DNA of 64,000 nucleotides from Chryseolinea lacunae (GCF_016735595.1 NZ_JAERRB010000004.1:310001-374000); one strand, 5' to 3'. Counted from the first letter of the stretch, positions 17,710-31,950 are shown. The notes: generated by a model not told the origin, from the sequence alone. Numbers and translations are program-made.

Positions 17710-17782
17710 GCGGGAGTAGCTCAGTTGGTAGAGCGATAGCCTTCCAAGCTATAGGTCGCGGGTTCGAGCCTCGTCTCCCGCT
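17710..17782 (+). tRNA. tRNA-Gly (TCC)
   Basis: The acceptor GCGGGAG (17710-17716) pairs with CTCCCGC (17775-17781), with discriminator T. The anticodon arm is ATAGC-CTTCCAA-GCTAT, anticodon TCC. The T arm GCGGG-TTCGAGC-CTCGT has two G-U pairs. CCA is not encoded. It is preceded by the degenerate copy at 17599. Confidence 0.95.
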
Positions 17783-17811
17783 CTCTTTTCCAACTCCGGT
17801 TGGACTAGTAA

Positions 17812-17883
<72 letters not shown>

Positions 17884-18144
17884 CGATTTGTAGATGATGT
17901 TGACAATGGGGCTGACGCAATCAACAGCTCTTCCTTTTTAGATTGAAAGGATTCTTTCGAACAAGAAGCATAAGACGTAGCGAATCTTATCTGTTCTCAG
18001 GAATTCATAGAAACGTATAAGCTTACCCTTTTCAAAGGCTTAAAATGTTCAGGGTGTTAGTTCAATAGACGATTGGACTGGAGAAATAAGTAAAACAAAT
18101 TTCAAAACACTTAATAATTTAAACTTTAACTGGGATTTTCAAAT
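17884..18144 (+). other. tuf leader region without a gene
   Basis: A 261-nt stretch between tRNA-Thr and tuf. It holds the short repeat of the tRNA-Thr 3' end near 17918-17931, an A/G-rich motif (GAAAGGATTCTTTCGAA) similar to motifs flanking the tRNA-Gly copies, and AT-rich sequence before the tuf ATG. No full tRNA, open frame or consensus promoter was found, so tuf is probably transcribed with the tRNAs and released by processing. Confidence 0.5.
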
Positions 18145-19332
18145 ATGGCAAAAGAAACATTTGATCGTTCGAAACCACACGTAAACGTTGGTACTATCGG
18201 TCACGTTGACCACGGTAAAACTACGCTTACCGCTGCAATTACTAAGGTTCTTGCATCCAAAGGACTTGCTTCGATGCGTGACTTCTCTTCTATCGACAAC
18301 GCTCCTGAAGAAAAAGAACGTGGTATCACTATTAACACCTCGCACGTTGAGTACGCTACTGAAAAGCGTCACTATGCTCACGTGGATTGTCCTGGTCACG
18401 CCGACTATGTGAAGAACATGGTTACGGGTGCTGCTCAGATGGACGGCGCTATCCTTGTGGTGGCTGCTACAGACGGACCTATGCCCCAAACTCGCGAGCA
18501 CATCTTGTTGGCTCGTCAGGTAGGTGTACCTGCACTGGTTGTTTTCATGAACAAAGTTGACTTGGTTGATGACGGCGAATTGTTGGATCTGGTGGAAATG
18601 GAAGTTCGCGAACTGATGTCCGCTTACTCTTTCCCTGGCGACACCATGCCCGTTATCAGAGGTTCGGCTCTCGGCGCCCTGAACGGCGAACCGAAATGGG
18701 TTGAAAAAATCGACGAGCTGATGAAGGCTGTGGATGAGCATATTCCCTTGCCTGTACGCTTGATCGACAAAGATTTCTTGATGCCTGTGGAAGACGTGTT
18801 CTCGATCACTGGTCGTGGTACCGTTGCAACGGGTCGTATCGAACGCGGTGTTGTAAACACTGGCGATGCCGTTGAAATCTTGGGTATGGGTGCAGAAAAC
18901 CTGAAATCTACCATCACTGGTGTGGAAATGTTCCGCAAGATCCTCGACAGAGGTGAAGCTGGTGACAACGTAGGTCTCCTCCTCCGTGGTATTGAAAAAG
19001 AGCAAATCCGTCGTGGTATGGTTATTTGCAAGCCCGGTTCGGTGAAACCCCACGCCAAATTCAAAGCTGAAGTTTACGTTCTTTCGAAAGAAGAAGGCGG
19101 TCGTCACACACCATTCTTCAACAAATACCGTCCTCAGTTCTATTTCCGTACAACCGACGTAACTGGCGAAGTGAAACTTCCCGACGGCGTGGAAATGATC
19201 ATGCCTGGCGATAACATCTCTATCGAGGTGGAATTGATCAACAAGATCGCTATGGAAAAAGGTCTCCGTTTCGCTATCCGCGAAGGTGGCCGCACGGTAG
19301 GATCGGGTCAGGTTACTGAAATCGTAGACTAA
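18145..19332 (+). CDS. tuf: translation elongation factor Tu
   Basis: A 395-residue GTPase that delivers aminoacyl-tRNA to the ribosome. G1 is GHVDHGKT (residues 19-26), G3 is [12 protein letters not shown], and G4 is NKVD. The C-terminal beta barrels carry [13 protein letters not shown] and the [18 protein letters not shown] segment. Length and sequence are those of Bacteroidota EF-Tu. It follows three tRNAs and is closed by a strong terminator, so secE-nusG is a separate transcription unit. Codon use is strongly biased, as expected for a very highly expressed gene. Confidence 0.99.
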   Translation: MAKETFDRSKPHVNVGTIGHVDHGKTTLTAAITKVLASKGLASMRDFSSIDNAPEEKERGITINTSHVEYATEKRHYAHVDCPGHADYVKNMVTGAAQMDGAILVVAATDGPMPQTREHILLARQVGVPALVVFMNKVDLVDDGELLDLVEMEVRELMSAYSFPGDTMPVIRGSALGALNGEPKWVEKIDELMKAVDEHIPLPVRLIDKDFLMPVEDVFSITGRGTVATGRIERGVVNTGDAVEILGMGAENLKSTITGVEMFRKILDRGEAGDNVGLLLRGIEKEQIRRGMVICKPGSVKPHAKFKAEVYVLSKEEGGRHTPFFNKYRPQFYFRTTDVTGEVKLPDGVEMIMPGDNISIEVELINKIAMEKGLRFAIREGGRTVGSGQVTEIVD

Positions 19333-19354
19333 CGTACAGATAATCAAAGCATAG

Positions 19355-19390
19355 AGCGTTTCTGAAATTTTTCAGAAACGCTTTTGTTTT
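19355..19390 (+). terminator. tuf terminator
   Basis: A perfect 12-bp stem (AGCGTTTCTGAA with TTCAGAAACGCT), loop ATTT, then TTTGTTTT. Its T-rich tail overlaps the -33 box of the next promoter. Confidence 0.9.
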
Positions 19391-19412
19391 CTGGTCTATT
19401 GTTCTACCTTTG
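19383..19412 (+). promoter_or_regulatory. promoter of tRNA-Trp-secE-nusG-rpl operon
   Basis: TTTG (19383-19386), 18 nt, then TACCTTTG (19405-19412). The 15 bases TACCTTTGCAGTCCT are identical to those of the rpsL promoter at 31472. Confidence 0.8.
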
Positions 19413-19500
19413 CAGTCCTTTTGGGCTGAGGTACATGGGTGCGGCTCAGGAGTTTACAGAGCTCCCGCTAAAGCAAGGTCAGAAAGGCAATTTTAAGTAA

Positions 19501-19573
19501 ACGGGTGTAGCTCAATTGGTAGAGTAGTGGTCTCCAAAACCATTGGCTGGGAGTTCGAGTCTCTCCACCCGTG
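19501..19573 (+). tRNA. tRNA-Trp (CCA)
   Basis: The acceptor ACGGGTG (19501-19507) pairs with CACCCGT (19566-19572), with discriminator G. The anticodon arm is GTGGT-CTCCAAA-ACCAT, anticodon CCA. Position directly upstream of secE is conserved across many bacteria. The roughly 80-nt leader before it can form two small hairpins (CTGAG/CTCAG and GGAG/CTCC). Confidence 0.95.
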
Positions 19574-19682
19574 CAAAAAAGAAGTTTAAGAGGCTGTTTC
19601 AGGACAATCCTGGGCAGGTCAAAGAAATAAATTTACGTTGGCTGGCCTCTAAAACGGGGTTCAACCTTGCAAAATTAAACCA

Positions 19683-19874
19683 ATGGAGAAGTTACAAACC
19701 TATATCGCAGAGTCCTGGGATGAGATCAAGAACAAGGTTACTTGGTCCAAGTACAGCGAATTGCAAGGTAGCGCTATCCTGGTGCTGGTGGCTTCCACCA
19801 TTTTCGCACTGGTGATCGGTGCTATTGACTGGGTTTTCAAATCCGGTCTTCAGTGGTTTTACAGAGAATTTTAA
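19683..19874 (+). CDS. secE: preprotein translocase subunit SecE
   Basis: A 63-residue single-helix SecE of the short type. A cytosolic amphipathic helix (MEKLQTYIAESWDEIKNKVT) and the conserved VTWSKYSELQGSA lead to one membrane helix (ILVLVASTIFALVIGAIDWV). SecE clamps SecY in the translocon. The stop codon TAA shares its last base with the nusG ATG (TAATG), so the two genes are translationally coupled. The tRNA-Trp, secE, nusG, rplK order is the classical one. Confidence 0.97.
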   Translation: MEKLQTYIAESWDEIKNKVTWSKYSELQGSAILVLVASTIFALVIGAIDWVFKSGLQWFYREF

Positions 19875-20443
19875 TGCAGAAGGTCATGGGCGAACTGAAA
19901 TGGTATGTGCTCAGGGTCGTAAGCGGCCAGGAAAAAAAGGTTAAGTCCTACCTGGAAACTGAGATCGAACGCTCAAAACTTACGGATTTCATTCCGCAAG
20001 TATTGATCCCTTCTGAAAAAGTATATGAAATGAGAAACGGTAAGAAACGGGTGAGAGAAAGAAATTTCTTCCCGGGCTACGTTCTCCTTTCCGCAGATCT
20101 CTCGAACGGGGAGGCTCATCACGCTGTCAACAGCATTCCGGGCGTGATCGGGTTTCTCGGTAACAACGGCACCGGGGCTTCCAAGGATCCAGTTCCTCTT
20201 CGTCAATCAGAGGTGAATAGGATTCTCGGTAAAGTTGATGAGATTGACGAACTCGAGGAAAAACTCGAAACACCTTTTATCAAGGGCGAATCCGTAAAAG
20301 TTATGGATGGACCTTTCAGTGGATTCACCGGCACGGTGGAGGAAATTTTTGAAGACAAAAAGAAACTCAACGTGATGGTGAAGATCTTCGGTCGGAACAC
20401 GCCGGTCGAATTAAGTTACATGCAGGTTGAAAAGCTAGACTAA
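19874..20443 (+). CDS. nusG: transcription termination/antitermination factor NusG
   Basis: 189 residues from ATG 19874, which overlaps the secE stop by one base; ATG 19886 (MGELKWYVLR) is an alternative. The NGN domain begins KWYVLRVVSGQEKKVK and contains RNFFPGYVLL. The C-terminal KOW domain is seen in VKVMDGPFSGFTGTVEE. NusG binds RNA polymerase, suppresses pausing, and links it to Rho or to the ribosome. It is followed by rplK after six bases, so it belongs to the ribosomal protein operon. Confidence 0.97.
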   Translation: MQKVMGELKWYVLRVVSGQEKKVKSYLETEIERSKLTDFIPQVLIPSEKVYEMRNGKKRVRERNFFPGYVLLSADLSNGEAHHAVNSIPGVIGFLGNNGTGASKDPVPLRQSEVNRILGKVDEIDELEEKLETPFIKGESVKVMDGPFSGFTGTVEEIFEDKKKLNVMVKIFGRNTPVELSYMQVEKLD

Positions 20444-20449
20444 GATAAC

Positions 20450-20893
20450 ATGGCAAAACAAATCATCGGTTATCTGAAATTACAGGTAAAAGGCGGACAG
20501 GCAAACCCTGCACCTCCGATTGGTCCTGCATTGGGTTCCAAAGGTCTGAACATCATGGACTTTTGTAAACAATTCAATGCCCGTACGCAGGACAAACCCG
20601 GACAAGTGCTCCCCGTTTTGATTAGCATCTACAACGACAAGTCGTTCGATTTTGTAATCAAAACTCCTCCCGCTGCTATCCTCATTTTGGATGCTGCTAA
20701 AAAGCAAAAAGGATCCGCAGAACCTAACCGCACAAAGGTAGGCTCTATCACATGGGATCAGGTAAAAACGATCGCTGAAGTAAAAATGCCCGACCTCAAC
20801 GCATTCAAAGTTGAGTCAGCCATGAAAATGGTAGCCGGCACAGCAAGAAGTTTAGGTATCACAGTATCAGGAACTCCCCCTTGGGATAAATAA
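20450..20893 (+). CDS. rplK: 50S ribosomal protein L11
   Basis: 147 residues. It starts [20 protein letters not shown] and contains the proline-rich [20 protein letters not shown] of the N-terminal domain and the C-terminal 23S rRNA-binding [20 protein letters not shown]11 forms the stalk base in the GTPase-associated centre. The gene lies six bases after nusG and nine before rplA. Confidence 0.99.
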   Translation: MAKQIIGYLKLQVKGGQANPAPPIGPALGSKGLNIMDFCKQFNARTQDKPGQVLPVLISIYNDKSFDFVIKTPPAAILILDAAKKQKGSAEPNRTKVGSITWDQVKTIAEVKMPDLNAFKVESAMKMVAGTARSLGITVSGTPPWDK

Positions 20894-20901
20894 TTAGAGC
20901 G

Positions 20902-21600
20902 ATGGCGAAAATTTCTAAAAACAGAAAAGCAGTCCTTGCGAAATACAATCCTGAGAAGGAGTATTCTCTCGAAGATGCTTCAAAGCTTGTAAAGGAAATC
21001 ACCTTTGCAAAGTTTGACTCTTCCGTTGACGTAGACATTCGTTTGGGCGTTGACCCGAAGAAGTCTGACCAGATGGTGAGAGGCGTGGTGGCATTGCCCC
21101 ACGGAATTGGTAAAGACGTACGCGTGTTGGTGCTTTGCACACCTGACAAAATTCAGGAGGCAAAAGACGCCGGCGCCGAATTTGTAGGACTGGATGAATT
21201 CCTCACGAAAATCGAAGGCGGTTGGACCGACATCGATGTGATCATCTGTACTCCTACAGTAATGGCAAAAGTAGGTAAGCTCGGGAAGATACTTGGTCCC
21301 CGCGGCCTCATGCCCAATCCTAAATCAGGAACTGTTACGCTCGAAGTTGGTAAAGCCGTGAAAGAAGTAAAAGCCGGTAAAATCGACTTCAAAATTGATA
21401 AACAAGGTATCATCCACACCAGCGTTGGAAAAGCTTCCTTCTCGGCCGATAAAATCCGGGACAACGTGATGGAGATGATCAATGTTGTTGCTAAGCTGAA
21501 GCCCGCCTCTGCAAAAGGTACTTACTTCCAAAGTATCACTTTGTCGACAACCATGAGCCCGGGTATCGCGATTGACACGAATTCAGTAGCTGGCATCTAA
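20902..21600 (+). CDS. rplA: 50S ribosomal protein L1
   Basis: 232 residues of normal length for L1. Signature regions are [20 protein letters not shown] and the L1 motif [19 protein letters not shown]1 forms the mobile stalk that guides tRNA through the E site. In many bacteria L1 also represses the rplKA message by binding its leader; no clear mimic of the rRNA site was identified here. It is followed after 12 nt by rplJ. Confidence 0.99.
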   Translation: MAKISKNRKAVLAKYNPEKEYSLEDASKLVKEITFAKFDSSVDVDIRLGVDPKKSDQMVRGVVALPHGIGKDVRVLVLCTPDKIQEAKDAGAEFVGLDEFLTKIEGGWTDIDVIICTPTVMAKVGKLGKILGPRGLMPNPKSGTVTLEVGKAVKEVKAGKIDFKIDKQGIIHTSVGKASFSADKIRDNVMEMINVVAKLKPASAKGTYFQSITLSTTMSPGIAIDTNSVAGI

Positions 21601-21612
21601 TACACAAAGAAC

Positions 21613-22146
21613 ATGACCAGAGAAGAAAAAGCACAAATCATAGACGAGCTTTCAGCTAAGTTTGCCGACAACGCCCACTTTTACATTACGGATGCTTCCG
21701 GTTTCACCGTGGAGCAGATCAACAACTTCCGTCGCTTGTGCTACAAGAGCGGTGTGGAATACAGAGTGTATAAAAACACCCTGATCCGCAAAGCTCTCGA
21801 GCGCCAGGAAGGAACTGATTACTCTCCGTTGTTTAAGGCCCTGAGCGGCTTCTCGGGAGTAATTTTCTCCAAAGAAGTTGGAAACACTCCTGCAAAGGTG
21901 ATCACCGAGTTTCGCAAGAAGCTCGAAGGCAGACCTGTCCTGAAAGCAGCCTCTATCGAATCCGCCCTGTTTATCGGGGACGAGAATTTGAAAACGTTGA
22001 CTGAGCTCAAATCTAAAAACGAACTCATCGGCGAAGTTATTTCCTTGCTCCAATCACCTGCCAAGAATGTTGTTTCTGCGCTGCTTAGCGGCAAGAACAA
22101 ACTCGGTGGCCTTGTGAAAGCACTGGAAGAACGCGGAACTAAATAA
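21613..22146 (+). CDS. rplJ: 50S ribosomal protein L10
   Basis: 177 residues. The N-terminal rRNA-binding domain begins MTREEKAQIIDELSAKFADN and includes TVEQINNFRRLCYKSGVEYR and VYKNTLIRKALE. The C-terminal helix (SALLSGKNKLGGLVKALEER) is where L7/L12 dimers attach. It makes the base of the ribosomal stalk and is followed by rplL after 34 nt. Confidence 0.98.
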   Translation: MTREEKAQIIDELSAKFADNAHFYITDASGFTVEQINNFRRLCYKSGVEYRVYKNTLIRKALERQEGTDYSPLFKALSGFSGVIFSKEVGNTPAKVITEFRKKLEGRPVLKAASIESALFIGDENLKTLTELKSKNELIGEVISLLQSPAKNVVSALLSGKNKLGGLVKALEERGTK

Positions 22147-22180
22147 TTGTTAACAAAAGAATTAATTAAACTTTACTAAA

Positions 22181-22558
22181 ATGGCCGACATTAAAGCACT
22201 CGGAGATCAACTTGTTGAACTCACTGTTAAAGAAGTAAACGAACTCGCTTCTTACCTGAAAGAAACTCATGGTATCGAACCCGCAGCAGCTGCTGTTGTT
22301 GCAGGTCCTGCATCGTCAGGCCCTGGTGCTCCCGCTGCTGAAGAAAAAACTAACTTCGACGTAGTGTTGAAGGCAGCTGGTCCTAACAAGCTCCAAATCG
22401 TGAAATTGGTGAAAGAATTGACTGGCCTTGGCTTGAAAGAAGCTAAAGATCTGGTTGACGGCGCTCCTAAAACTATCAAAGAAGGTCTTCCTAAAGACGA
22501 AGCAGAGAACCTTAAGAAGCAACTCATTGAGGCTGGTGCCGAAGTAGAGTTGAAGTAA
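22181..22558 (+). CDS. rplL: 50S ribosomal protein L7/L12
   Basis: 125 residues. A short N-terminal dimerisation helix ([20 protein letters not shown]) and an Ala/Gly/Pro-rich hinge (about residues 35-50) precede the conserved C-terminal domain ([40 protein letters not shown]). It forms the flexible stalk that recruits translation factors. The 153-nt gap to rpoB contains a strong hairpin. Confidence 0.99.
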   Translation: MADIKALGDQLVELTVKEVNELASYLKETHGIEPAAAAVVAGPASSGPGAPAAEEKTNFDVVLKAAGPNKLQIVKLVKELTGLGLKEAKDLVDGAPKTIKEGLPKDEAENLKKQLIEAGAEVELK

Positions 22559-22596
22559 TCTTCTTGACGAAGGGTACCGTCTAACAAACTTCGGTT

Positions 22597-22633
22597 AGAC
22601 CCCGTTTCCGGATCACAGATCGGAACGGGGTCT
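22597..22633 (+). promoter_or_regulatory. hairpin in the rplL-rpoB gap
   Basis: AGACCCCGTTTCCG (22597-22610) pairs with CGGAACGGGGTCT (22621-22633) apart from one bulged T. The tail ATTCCTATTTG is only partly T-rich. This is the place where E. coli has its rplL-rpoB attenuator and RNase III site. It could be a partial terminator that sets the ratio of stalk protein to RNA polymerase message, or a processing site. Confidence 0.6.
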
Positions 22634-22711
22634 ATTCCTATTTGTACCTGAACGACTTGTATTTTTCTATTGTTCTCCGTCCAGGATCTCAGCACTTAAA
22701 CGTTAAACACC

Positions 22712-26584
<3,873 letters not shown>

Positions 26585-26592
26585 AAGTTATG

Positions 26593-26623
26593 AAGATCGA
26601 ACGTTGCAAAGACGTTCGATCTT
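26593..26623 (+). promoter_or_regulatory. perfect hairpin between rpoB and rpoC
   Basis: A 12-bp perfect stem (AAGATCGAACGT with ACGTTCGATCTT) with loop TGCAAAG, starting eight bases after the rpoB stop. No T-run follows, so it is unlikely to be a terminator. An RNase cleavage or mRNA-stability element is the more likely role. Confidence 0.6.
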
Positions 26624-26670
26624 TACTGACTTGTCTTATAAAGAATTTTGTAAACTGAAAACGGTCAACT

Positions 26671-29600
26671 ATGTCTTTCAGAAAAAATAAAAAGATCAAC
26701 AGCGACTTCTCAAAGATCACCATCAGCTTGGCTTCTCCCGAATCGATTCTGGAAAGCTCGCACGGTGAAGTAACGCAACCGGAGACCATCAACTACAGAA
26801 CCTACAAACCTGAAATGGGTGGTTTGTTCTGCGAGCGCATCTTCGGTCCCGTGAAAGACTGGGAATGTCACTGCGGCAAGTATAAAAGAATTCGTTACAA
26901 AGGCATCATCTGCGATCGCTGCGGTGTAGAAGTAACCGAGAAGAAGGTTCGTCGCGAGCGCATGGGCCACATCGAACTGGTGGTGCCCGTAGCACACATC
27001 TGGTATTTCCGTTCTCTTCCCAACAAGATCGGCTACCTGCTTGGTCTTGCCACGAAGAAACTTGATCAGATCATTTACTACGAGCGCTATGTAGTGATCC
27101 AGCCCGGTATGAAAGAAGAAGACGGCGTGAAGCGTCTCGACTTTTTGACGGAAGAAGAATACCTCGACATCATCGACAAACTTCCCCGCGAAAACCAATT
27201 GCTGGACGACAACGATCCGAAGAAATTCATCGCGAAGATGGGTGCCGACGCATTGGAAATGTTGTTGAGCAGAACACAGCTCGACACACTTTCGTACGAT
27301 CTGCGTCACCAGGCTGCTACGGATACATCACAACAACGTAAGGCAGAAGCCTTGAAGCGTTTGAAAGTTGTGGAAGCATTCCGCGACGCCCGCACACGCA
27401 TCGAGAACAAGCCCGAGTGGATGGTTATTAAAATGGTTCCGGTTATTCCTCCTGAACTGCGTCCGCTTGTGCCCCTGGACGGTGGCCGTTTCGCAACCTC
27501 CGATTTGAATGATTTGTACAGACGTGTTATTATCCGTAACAACCGTCTGAAGAGACTTATTGATATCAAAGCTCCTGAAGTGATTCTCCGTAACGAGAAA
27601 CGTATGCTGCAGGAAGCTGTCGACTCGCTGTTCGACAACTCACGCAAAGTGAACGCCGTGCGTTCGGATGGAAACCGCGCTTTGAAATCATTGAGCGATA
27701 TGCTCAAAGGTAAACAAGGTCGTTTCCGTCAAAACTTGCTCGGTAAACGTGTTGACTACTCAGGCCGTTCGGTAATCGTGGTTGGTCCTGAATTGAAACT
27801 GCACGAATGCGGTCTGCCCAAAGATATGGCGGCCGAGTTGTTCAAACCATTCATCATTCGCAAGCTCATCGAAAGAGGTATTGTGAAGACGGTGAAGTCG
27901 GCCAAGAAAATTGTTGATCGCAAAGATCCTGTGATCTGGGATATTTTGGAAAACGTATTGAAAGGACACCCTGTTCTTTTGAACCGTGCCCCTACACTCC
28001 ACAGATTGGGTATCCAGGCGTTCCAACCCAAGCTGATCGAAGGAAAAGCTATCCAGTTGCACCCGCTCGTGTGTACGGCCTTCAACGCCGACTTCGACGG
28101 TGACCAGATGGCGGTTCACGTTCCGCTGGGACAAGAAGCTATTTTGGAAGCATCTATGCTGATGCTCTCCTCACATAACATTCTTAACCCTGCCAACGGA
28201 GCCCCTATCACAGTACCTTCACAAGACATGGTGTTGGGTCTCTACTACCTTACCAAAGGCAGAAAGAGCACGCCCGAAAACATCATCAAAGGCGAAGGCA
28301 AGACGTACTATTCTGCAGAAGAAGTTATCGTGGCATTTAACGAAGGCAAGCTGTCGAAGCACGCCAACGTGAAAGTGCGCGCGAAAGTGAGAGATAAGAA
28401 AACACTTGAGATCACCACAAAAGTGATCGAAACTGTAGCCGGTCGTGTGATCTTCAATCAATATGTTCCTGAAGAAGTTGGATTCGTAGACGAACTGCTC
28501 ACGAAGAAAAAACTTCAGACCATCATCGCCGACGTATTCAAAGCAGCGGGTCAATCCAAAGCGGCGAAATTCCTCGACGATATCAAAGAACTTGGATTCC
28601 AGATGGCCTACAAAGGCGGTCTGTCCATGGGCTTGAACGATGTGAAGGTTCCCGAAGAAAAAGTGAAACTGGTAGCCAACGCACAAGAAGAAGTTGACGC
28701 CGTGTGGAACAACTACATGATGGGTCTTATCACCGACAACGAGCGCTACAACGCCGTGATCGATATCTGGACCCGTACAAACACGCTGCTCACCAACACG
28801 CTGATGAAGCAGTTGGAAGAAGATCAGCAAGGTTTCAACTCGATCTACATGATGATGCACTCCGGTGCCCGTGGTTCACGCGAACAGATCCGTCAGTTGG
28901 GAGGTATGCGCGGTCTGATGGCCAAGCCTCAGAAAAACCTCGCCGGCTCGGTTGGATCGATCATCGAAAACCCGATCCTTTCCAACTTCAAAGAAGGACT
29001 GGACGTGTTGGAGTACTTCATCTCTACGCACGGTGCCCGTAAGGGTCTTGCCGATACGGCGTTGAAGACGGCCGATGCAGGTTACCTCACCCGTCGTTTG
29101 GTTGACGTGGCGCAGGATCTTGTGATCACCGAAGAAGATTGCGGCACCTTGCGCGGTCTGAAAGTAACAGCTTTGAAAGACAACGAAGATATCGTTGAGC
29201 CTTTGTCGGAAAGAATCGTTGGCCGTACAACCGTACACGCCATCTACGACCTGCTGACAGACGCCATGATCTGCGACGCCAACCAGGAAGTAACAGACGA
29301 ACTGGCGAAGCTCATCGAAGATTCGGGCATAGAAGAAGTGGAGATTCGTTCGCTGCTTACCTGCGAATCGAAAATCGGTGGATGTGCGAAATGCTACGGC
29401 CGTAACCTGGCCACAGGCAAGATGGTACAATCCGGTGAAGCGGTAGGTGTAATCGCCGCCCAATCAATCGGTGAACCTGGAACGCAGCTGACACTCCGTA
29501 CCTTCCACGTTGGGGGTACTGCATCGAACATTGCCGTAGAAGCAAACATCAAGGCGAAATTCAGCGGCGTGCTGGAGTTCGAAGGTATCCGTACCATCGA

Positions 29601-30987
29601 CACTACCGACCGCGACGACAAGCCTGTGAAAGTAGTGATGGGACGTACCGGTGAAATCCGGATCCTCGATAAAGAAAAGAACAGAGTGCTTATCACCAAC
29701 CACGTTCCTTATGGTGCCTTCCTCGAAGTGGTGGACGGACAGAAAGTGGAAAAAGGAGATCAGTTCTGTTTCTGGGATCCTTACAACGCCGTGATCCTTT
29801 CGGAATTCGACGGAACCATTGAATACGAATCCATCATTGAAGGCATAACCTTTAAGGAAGAGTCTGACGAACAAACCGGTCACCGCGAGAAAGTAATTAC
29901 CGACACGCGTGATAAGACCAAGAACCCGGCCATCATCGTGAAGGGTAAAAACGACACGAAGGGATACAACATCCCGGTGGGCGCCCACTTGGCGGTAGAT
30001 GCAGGCGAGAAAATCAAAGCCGGTCAGGTATTGGCCAAGATTCCGCGCACGATGGGTAAATCGCGCGACATCACAGGGGGTCTGCCCCGTGTAACGGAAT
30101 TGTTTGAGGCACGTAACCCGAGCAACCCGGCCGTAGTGAGCGAGATCGACGGTGTGGTGACATACGGTGGTATCAAACGCGGTAACCGTGAAATCTTCAT
30201 CGAGTCACGCGACGGCGTTCAGAAACGCTACCTCGTGCCCCTGTCGAAACACATCCTGGTGCAGGATAACGACTTCGTGAAAGCCGGACAGCCTTTGTCT
30301 GACGGTTCCATCACGCCTTCGGATATCCTTTCCATCAAAGGCCCGACGGCCGTACAGGAATACCTGGTGAACGAAATCCAGGAAGTATACCGTCTGCAAG
30401 GTGTGAAGATCAACGATAAGCACATCGAAGCCATCGTGAGCCAGATGATGCAGAAAGTTGAGATCATCGATCCGGGAGACACAAGCTTCCTGACCAACGA
30501 GTATGTTGACAAGCTGCAATTCCGCGAAGACAACGACACTGTCCTCGACAAGAAAGTGGTGATTGACGCAGGTGATTCGGCTACGCTGAAACCCGGCCAG
30601 ATCATTTCGTCGCGCGAATTCAGAGACGAGAACTCGTTGCTCCGCAGAAAAGATCAGAAACTGGTGGAAGTTCGCGATGCGATGCCAGCCGTTTCCAGAC
30701 CTACACTGCAGGGTATCACCCAGGCATCGTTGAAAACGGAAAGCTGGCTGTCGGCCGCATCCTTCCAGGAAACTACGAAGGTGTTGAGCGAAGCCGCCAT
30801 TCGCGGAAAAACCGACTGGTTGATGGGCTTGAAAGAAAACGTAATCGTAGGTCACCTCATTCCTGCCGGAACAGGCCAGCGCAAGTACAACGACATCATT
30901 GTGACACATAAGGATGAGTACGATGCCATGACCGCTTCTGCATCGCGTGAGAAGAGCCGCGACCGCGAAAAGGAACTACAGGATTAA
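26671..30987 (+). CDS. rpoC: RNA polymerase beta-prime subunit
   Basis: 1438 residues. The N-terminal zinc ribbon is [20 protein letters not shown]. The catalytic magnesium loop NADFDGDQM places the three aspartates at D474, D476 and D478. The second zinc site shows [17 protein letters not shown], and [20 protein letters not shown] is the bridge-helix and trigger-loop entry. The C-terminal [11 protein letters not shown] region is present. Together with rpoB and alpha it forms core RNA polymerase. The gene ends with an intrinsic terminator 20 nt downstream. Confidence 0.99.
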   Translation: MSFRKNKKINSDFSKITISLASPESILESSHGEVTQPETINYRTYKPEMGGLFCERIFGPVKDWECHCGKYKRIRYKGIICDRCGVEVTEKKVRRERMGHIELVVPVAHIWYFRSLPNKIGYLLGLATKKLDQIIYYERYVVIQPGMKEEDGVKRLDFLTEEEYLDIIDKLPRENQLLDDNDPKKFIAKMGADALEMLLSRTQLDTLSYDLRHQAATDTSQQRKAEALKRLKVVEAFRDARTRIENKPEWMVIKMVPVIPPELRPLVPLDGGRFATSDLNDLYRRVIIRNNRLKRLIDIKAPEVILRNEKRMLQEAVDSLFDNSRKVNAVRSDGNRALKSLSDMLKGKQGRFRQNLLGKRVDYSGRSVIVVGPELKLHECGLPKDMAAELFKPFIIRKLIERGIVKTVKSAKKIVDRKDPVIWDILENVLKGHPVLLNRAPTLHRLGIQAFQPKLIEGKAIQLHPLVCTAFNADFDGDQMAVHVPLGQEAILEASMLMLSSHNILNPANGAPITVPSQDMVLGLYYLTKGRKSTPENIIKGEGKTYYSAEEVIVAFNEGKLSKHANVKVRAKVRDKKTLEITTKVIETVAGRVIFNQYVPEEVGFVDELLTKKKLQTIIADVFKAAGQSKAAKFLDDIKELGFQMAYKGGLSMGLNDVKVPEEKVKLVANAQEEVDAVWNNYMMGLITDNERYNAVIDIWTRTNTLLTNTLMKQLEEDQQGFNSIYMMMHSGARGSREQIRQLGGMRGLMAKPQKNLAGSVGSIIENPILSNFKEGLDVLEYFISTHGARKGLADTALKTADAGYLTRRLVDVAQDLVITEEDCGTLRGLKVTALKDNEDIVEPLSERIVGRTTVHAIYDLLTDAMICDANQEVTDELAKLIEDSGIEEVEIRSLLTCESKIGGCAKCYGRNLATGKMVQSGEAVGVIAAQSIGEPGTQLTLRTFHVGGTASNIAVEANIKAKFSGVLEFEGIRTIDTTDRDDKPVKVVMGRTGEIRILDKEKNRVLITNHVPYGAFLEVVDGQKVEKGDQFCFWDPYNAVILSEFDGTIEYESIIEGITFKEESDEQTGHREKVITDTRDKTKNPAIIVKGKNDTKGYNIPVGAHLAVDAGEKIKAGQVLAKIPRTMGKSRDITGGLPRVTELFEARNPSNPAVVSEIDGVVTYGGIKRGNREIFIESRDGVQKRYLVPLSKHILVQDNDFVKAGQPLSDGSITPSDILSIKGPTAVQEYLVNEIQEVYRLQGVKINDKHIEAIVSQMMQKVEIIDPGDTSFLTNEYVDKLQFREDNDTVLDKKVVIDAGDSATLKPGQIISSREFRDENSLLRRKDQKLVEVRDAMPAVSRPTLQGITQASLKTESWLSAASFQETTKVLSEAAIRGKTDWLMGLKENVIVGHLIPAGTGQRKYNDIIVTHKDEYDAMTASASREKSRDREKELQD

Positions 30988-31006
30988 TGTAGACATAACT
31001 TGAATC

Positions 31007-31041
31007 GGGTTGATGCCGTCAAAAGCATCAACCCTTTTTTT
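31007..31041 (+). terminator. rpoBC terminator
   Basis: A perfect 10-bp stem (GGGTTGATGC with GCATCAACCC), an eight-base loop and seven T residues. It closes the rpoBC unit just before the DUF3467 gene. Confidence 0.92.
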
Positions 31042-31055
31042 ATCCATACCATTTT

Positions 31056-31385
31056 ATGGCCGAAGACAAGAACAAACAGCAACAGCAGCAGGCGCAGATC
31101 AACATCGAGCTTTCGGAAGAAATTGCGGAAGGCATCTATTCGAACCTGGCCATGATCGCCCATTCGAACAGCGAATTTGTGATCGACTTCATCCGGTTGA
31201 TGCCGGGTGTGCCCAAGGCGAAGGTGAAATCGCGTATTGTGATCACGCCCGAACACGCCAAGCGTTTCCTTTTGGCACTGAAAGACAACATTGAGAAGTA
31301 CGAAAGTAGCTTTGGTCCCATCAAGCGCACAGACGACATGCCGAAGTTCCCCATCAATTTTGGGGGCACCATTGGGGAGGCCTGA
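31056..31385 (+). CDS. DUF3467 protein
   Basis: A 109-residue protein. After a Gln-rich start (MAEDKNKQQQQQ) comes the DUF3467 core: INIELSEEIAEGIYSNLAMI, then HSNSEFVIDFIRLMPG and the VKSRIVITPEHAKRFLLALK segment. The family is small, cytosolic and of unknown function, and is often found near rpoC in Bacteroidota. The gene starts 15 nt after the rpoC terminator, so its expression depends on read-through or an unseen promoter. Confidence 0.88.
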   Translation: MAEDKNKQQQQQAQINIELSEEIAEGIYSNLAMIAHSNSEFVIDFIRLMPGVPKAKVKSRIVITPEHAKRFLLALKDNIEKYESSFGPIKRTDDMPKFPINFGGTIGEA

Positions 31386-31448
31386 TGGCAAAAGGCTTAA
31401 AATCAGCGTTTTTAAAGCACAGAGGCTTCAAAATTCTTGGAAAAAGGT

Positions 31449-31479
31449 TTTGCATCCTTTGTTTCTTATGATACCTTTG
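31449..31479 (+). promoter_or_regulatory. promoter of the rpsL-rpsG-fusA-rpsJ operon
   Basis: TTTG (31449-31452), 19 nt, then TACCTTTG (31472-31479). The -7 box and the next seven bases are identical to those of the tRNA-Trp-secE promoter. Confidence 0.8.
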
Positions 31480-31518
31480 CAGTCCTAATTTTTGAGAGGT
31501 TTATAAAGTAAAATATAA

Positions 31519-31938
31519 ATGCCTACCATTCAACAACTTGTAAGAAAGGGAAGAAAGAAATTGACGTTCAAGTCGAAGTCTCCTGCCCTGGATTCCTGCC
31601 CTCAGCGCAGGGGCGTTTGTACACGTGTGTACACAACAACGCCTAAAAAGCCAAACTCTGCTATGCGTAAAGTAGCCCGCGTACGCCTCACCAACGGCAA
31701 AGAGGTGAACGCATACATTCCGGGTGAAGGCCATAACCTGCAGGAACACTCCATCGTGTTGATTCGTGGTGGCAGGGTAAAAGATCTTCCCGGTGTGCGT
31801 TACCACATCATCCGCGGTGCCTTGGATACTGCCGGTGTGAACGGTCGTAAACAAAGCCGCTCGAAATATGGTGCTAAACGTCCTAAGCCAGGAGCTGCAG
31901 CAGCTGCACCTGCAAAAGGCGGCGCTAAGAAAAAATAA
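31519..31938 (+). CDS. rpsL: 30S ribosomal protein S12
   Basis: 139 residues. It has the invariant [18 protein letters not shown] and [20 protein letters not shown] loops that touch the decoding centre. The positions tied to streptomycin response (the Lys in PKKPNS and in [10 protein letters not shown]) are wild type. The C-terminus carries an Ala/Lys-rich extension (about 15 residues after KRPKPG), longer than in E. coli. It is the first gene of the str operon, with its own consensus promoter. Confidence 0.99.
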   Translation: MPTIQQLVRKGRKKLTFKSKSPALDSCPQRRGVCTRVYTTTPKKPNSAMRKVARVRLTNGKEVNAYIPGEGHNLQEHSIVLIRGGRVKDLPGVRYHIIRGALDTAGVNGRKQSRSKYGAKRPKPGAAAAAPAKGGAKKK

Positions 31939-31950
31939 TCTTTAGAAGCG

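Noticed and set aside
18139-19347. 402-codon open frame antisense to the whole of tuf
   Set aside because: It is a by-product of the strong codon bias of tuf; its translation has no family pattern and it exactly shadows a certain gene.
22597-22633. hairpin after rplL as a full terminator
   Set aside because: The tail is only partly T-rich and I found no clear rpoB promoter after it, so full termination is unlikely; kept as a possible attenuator or processing site.
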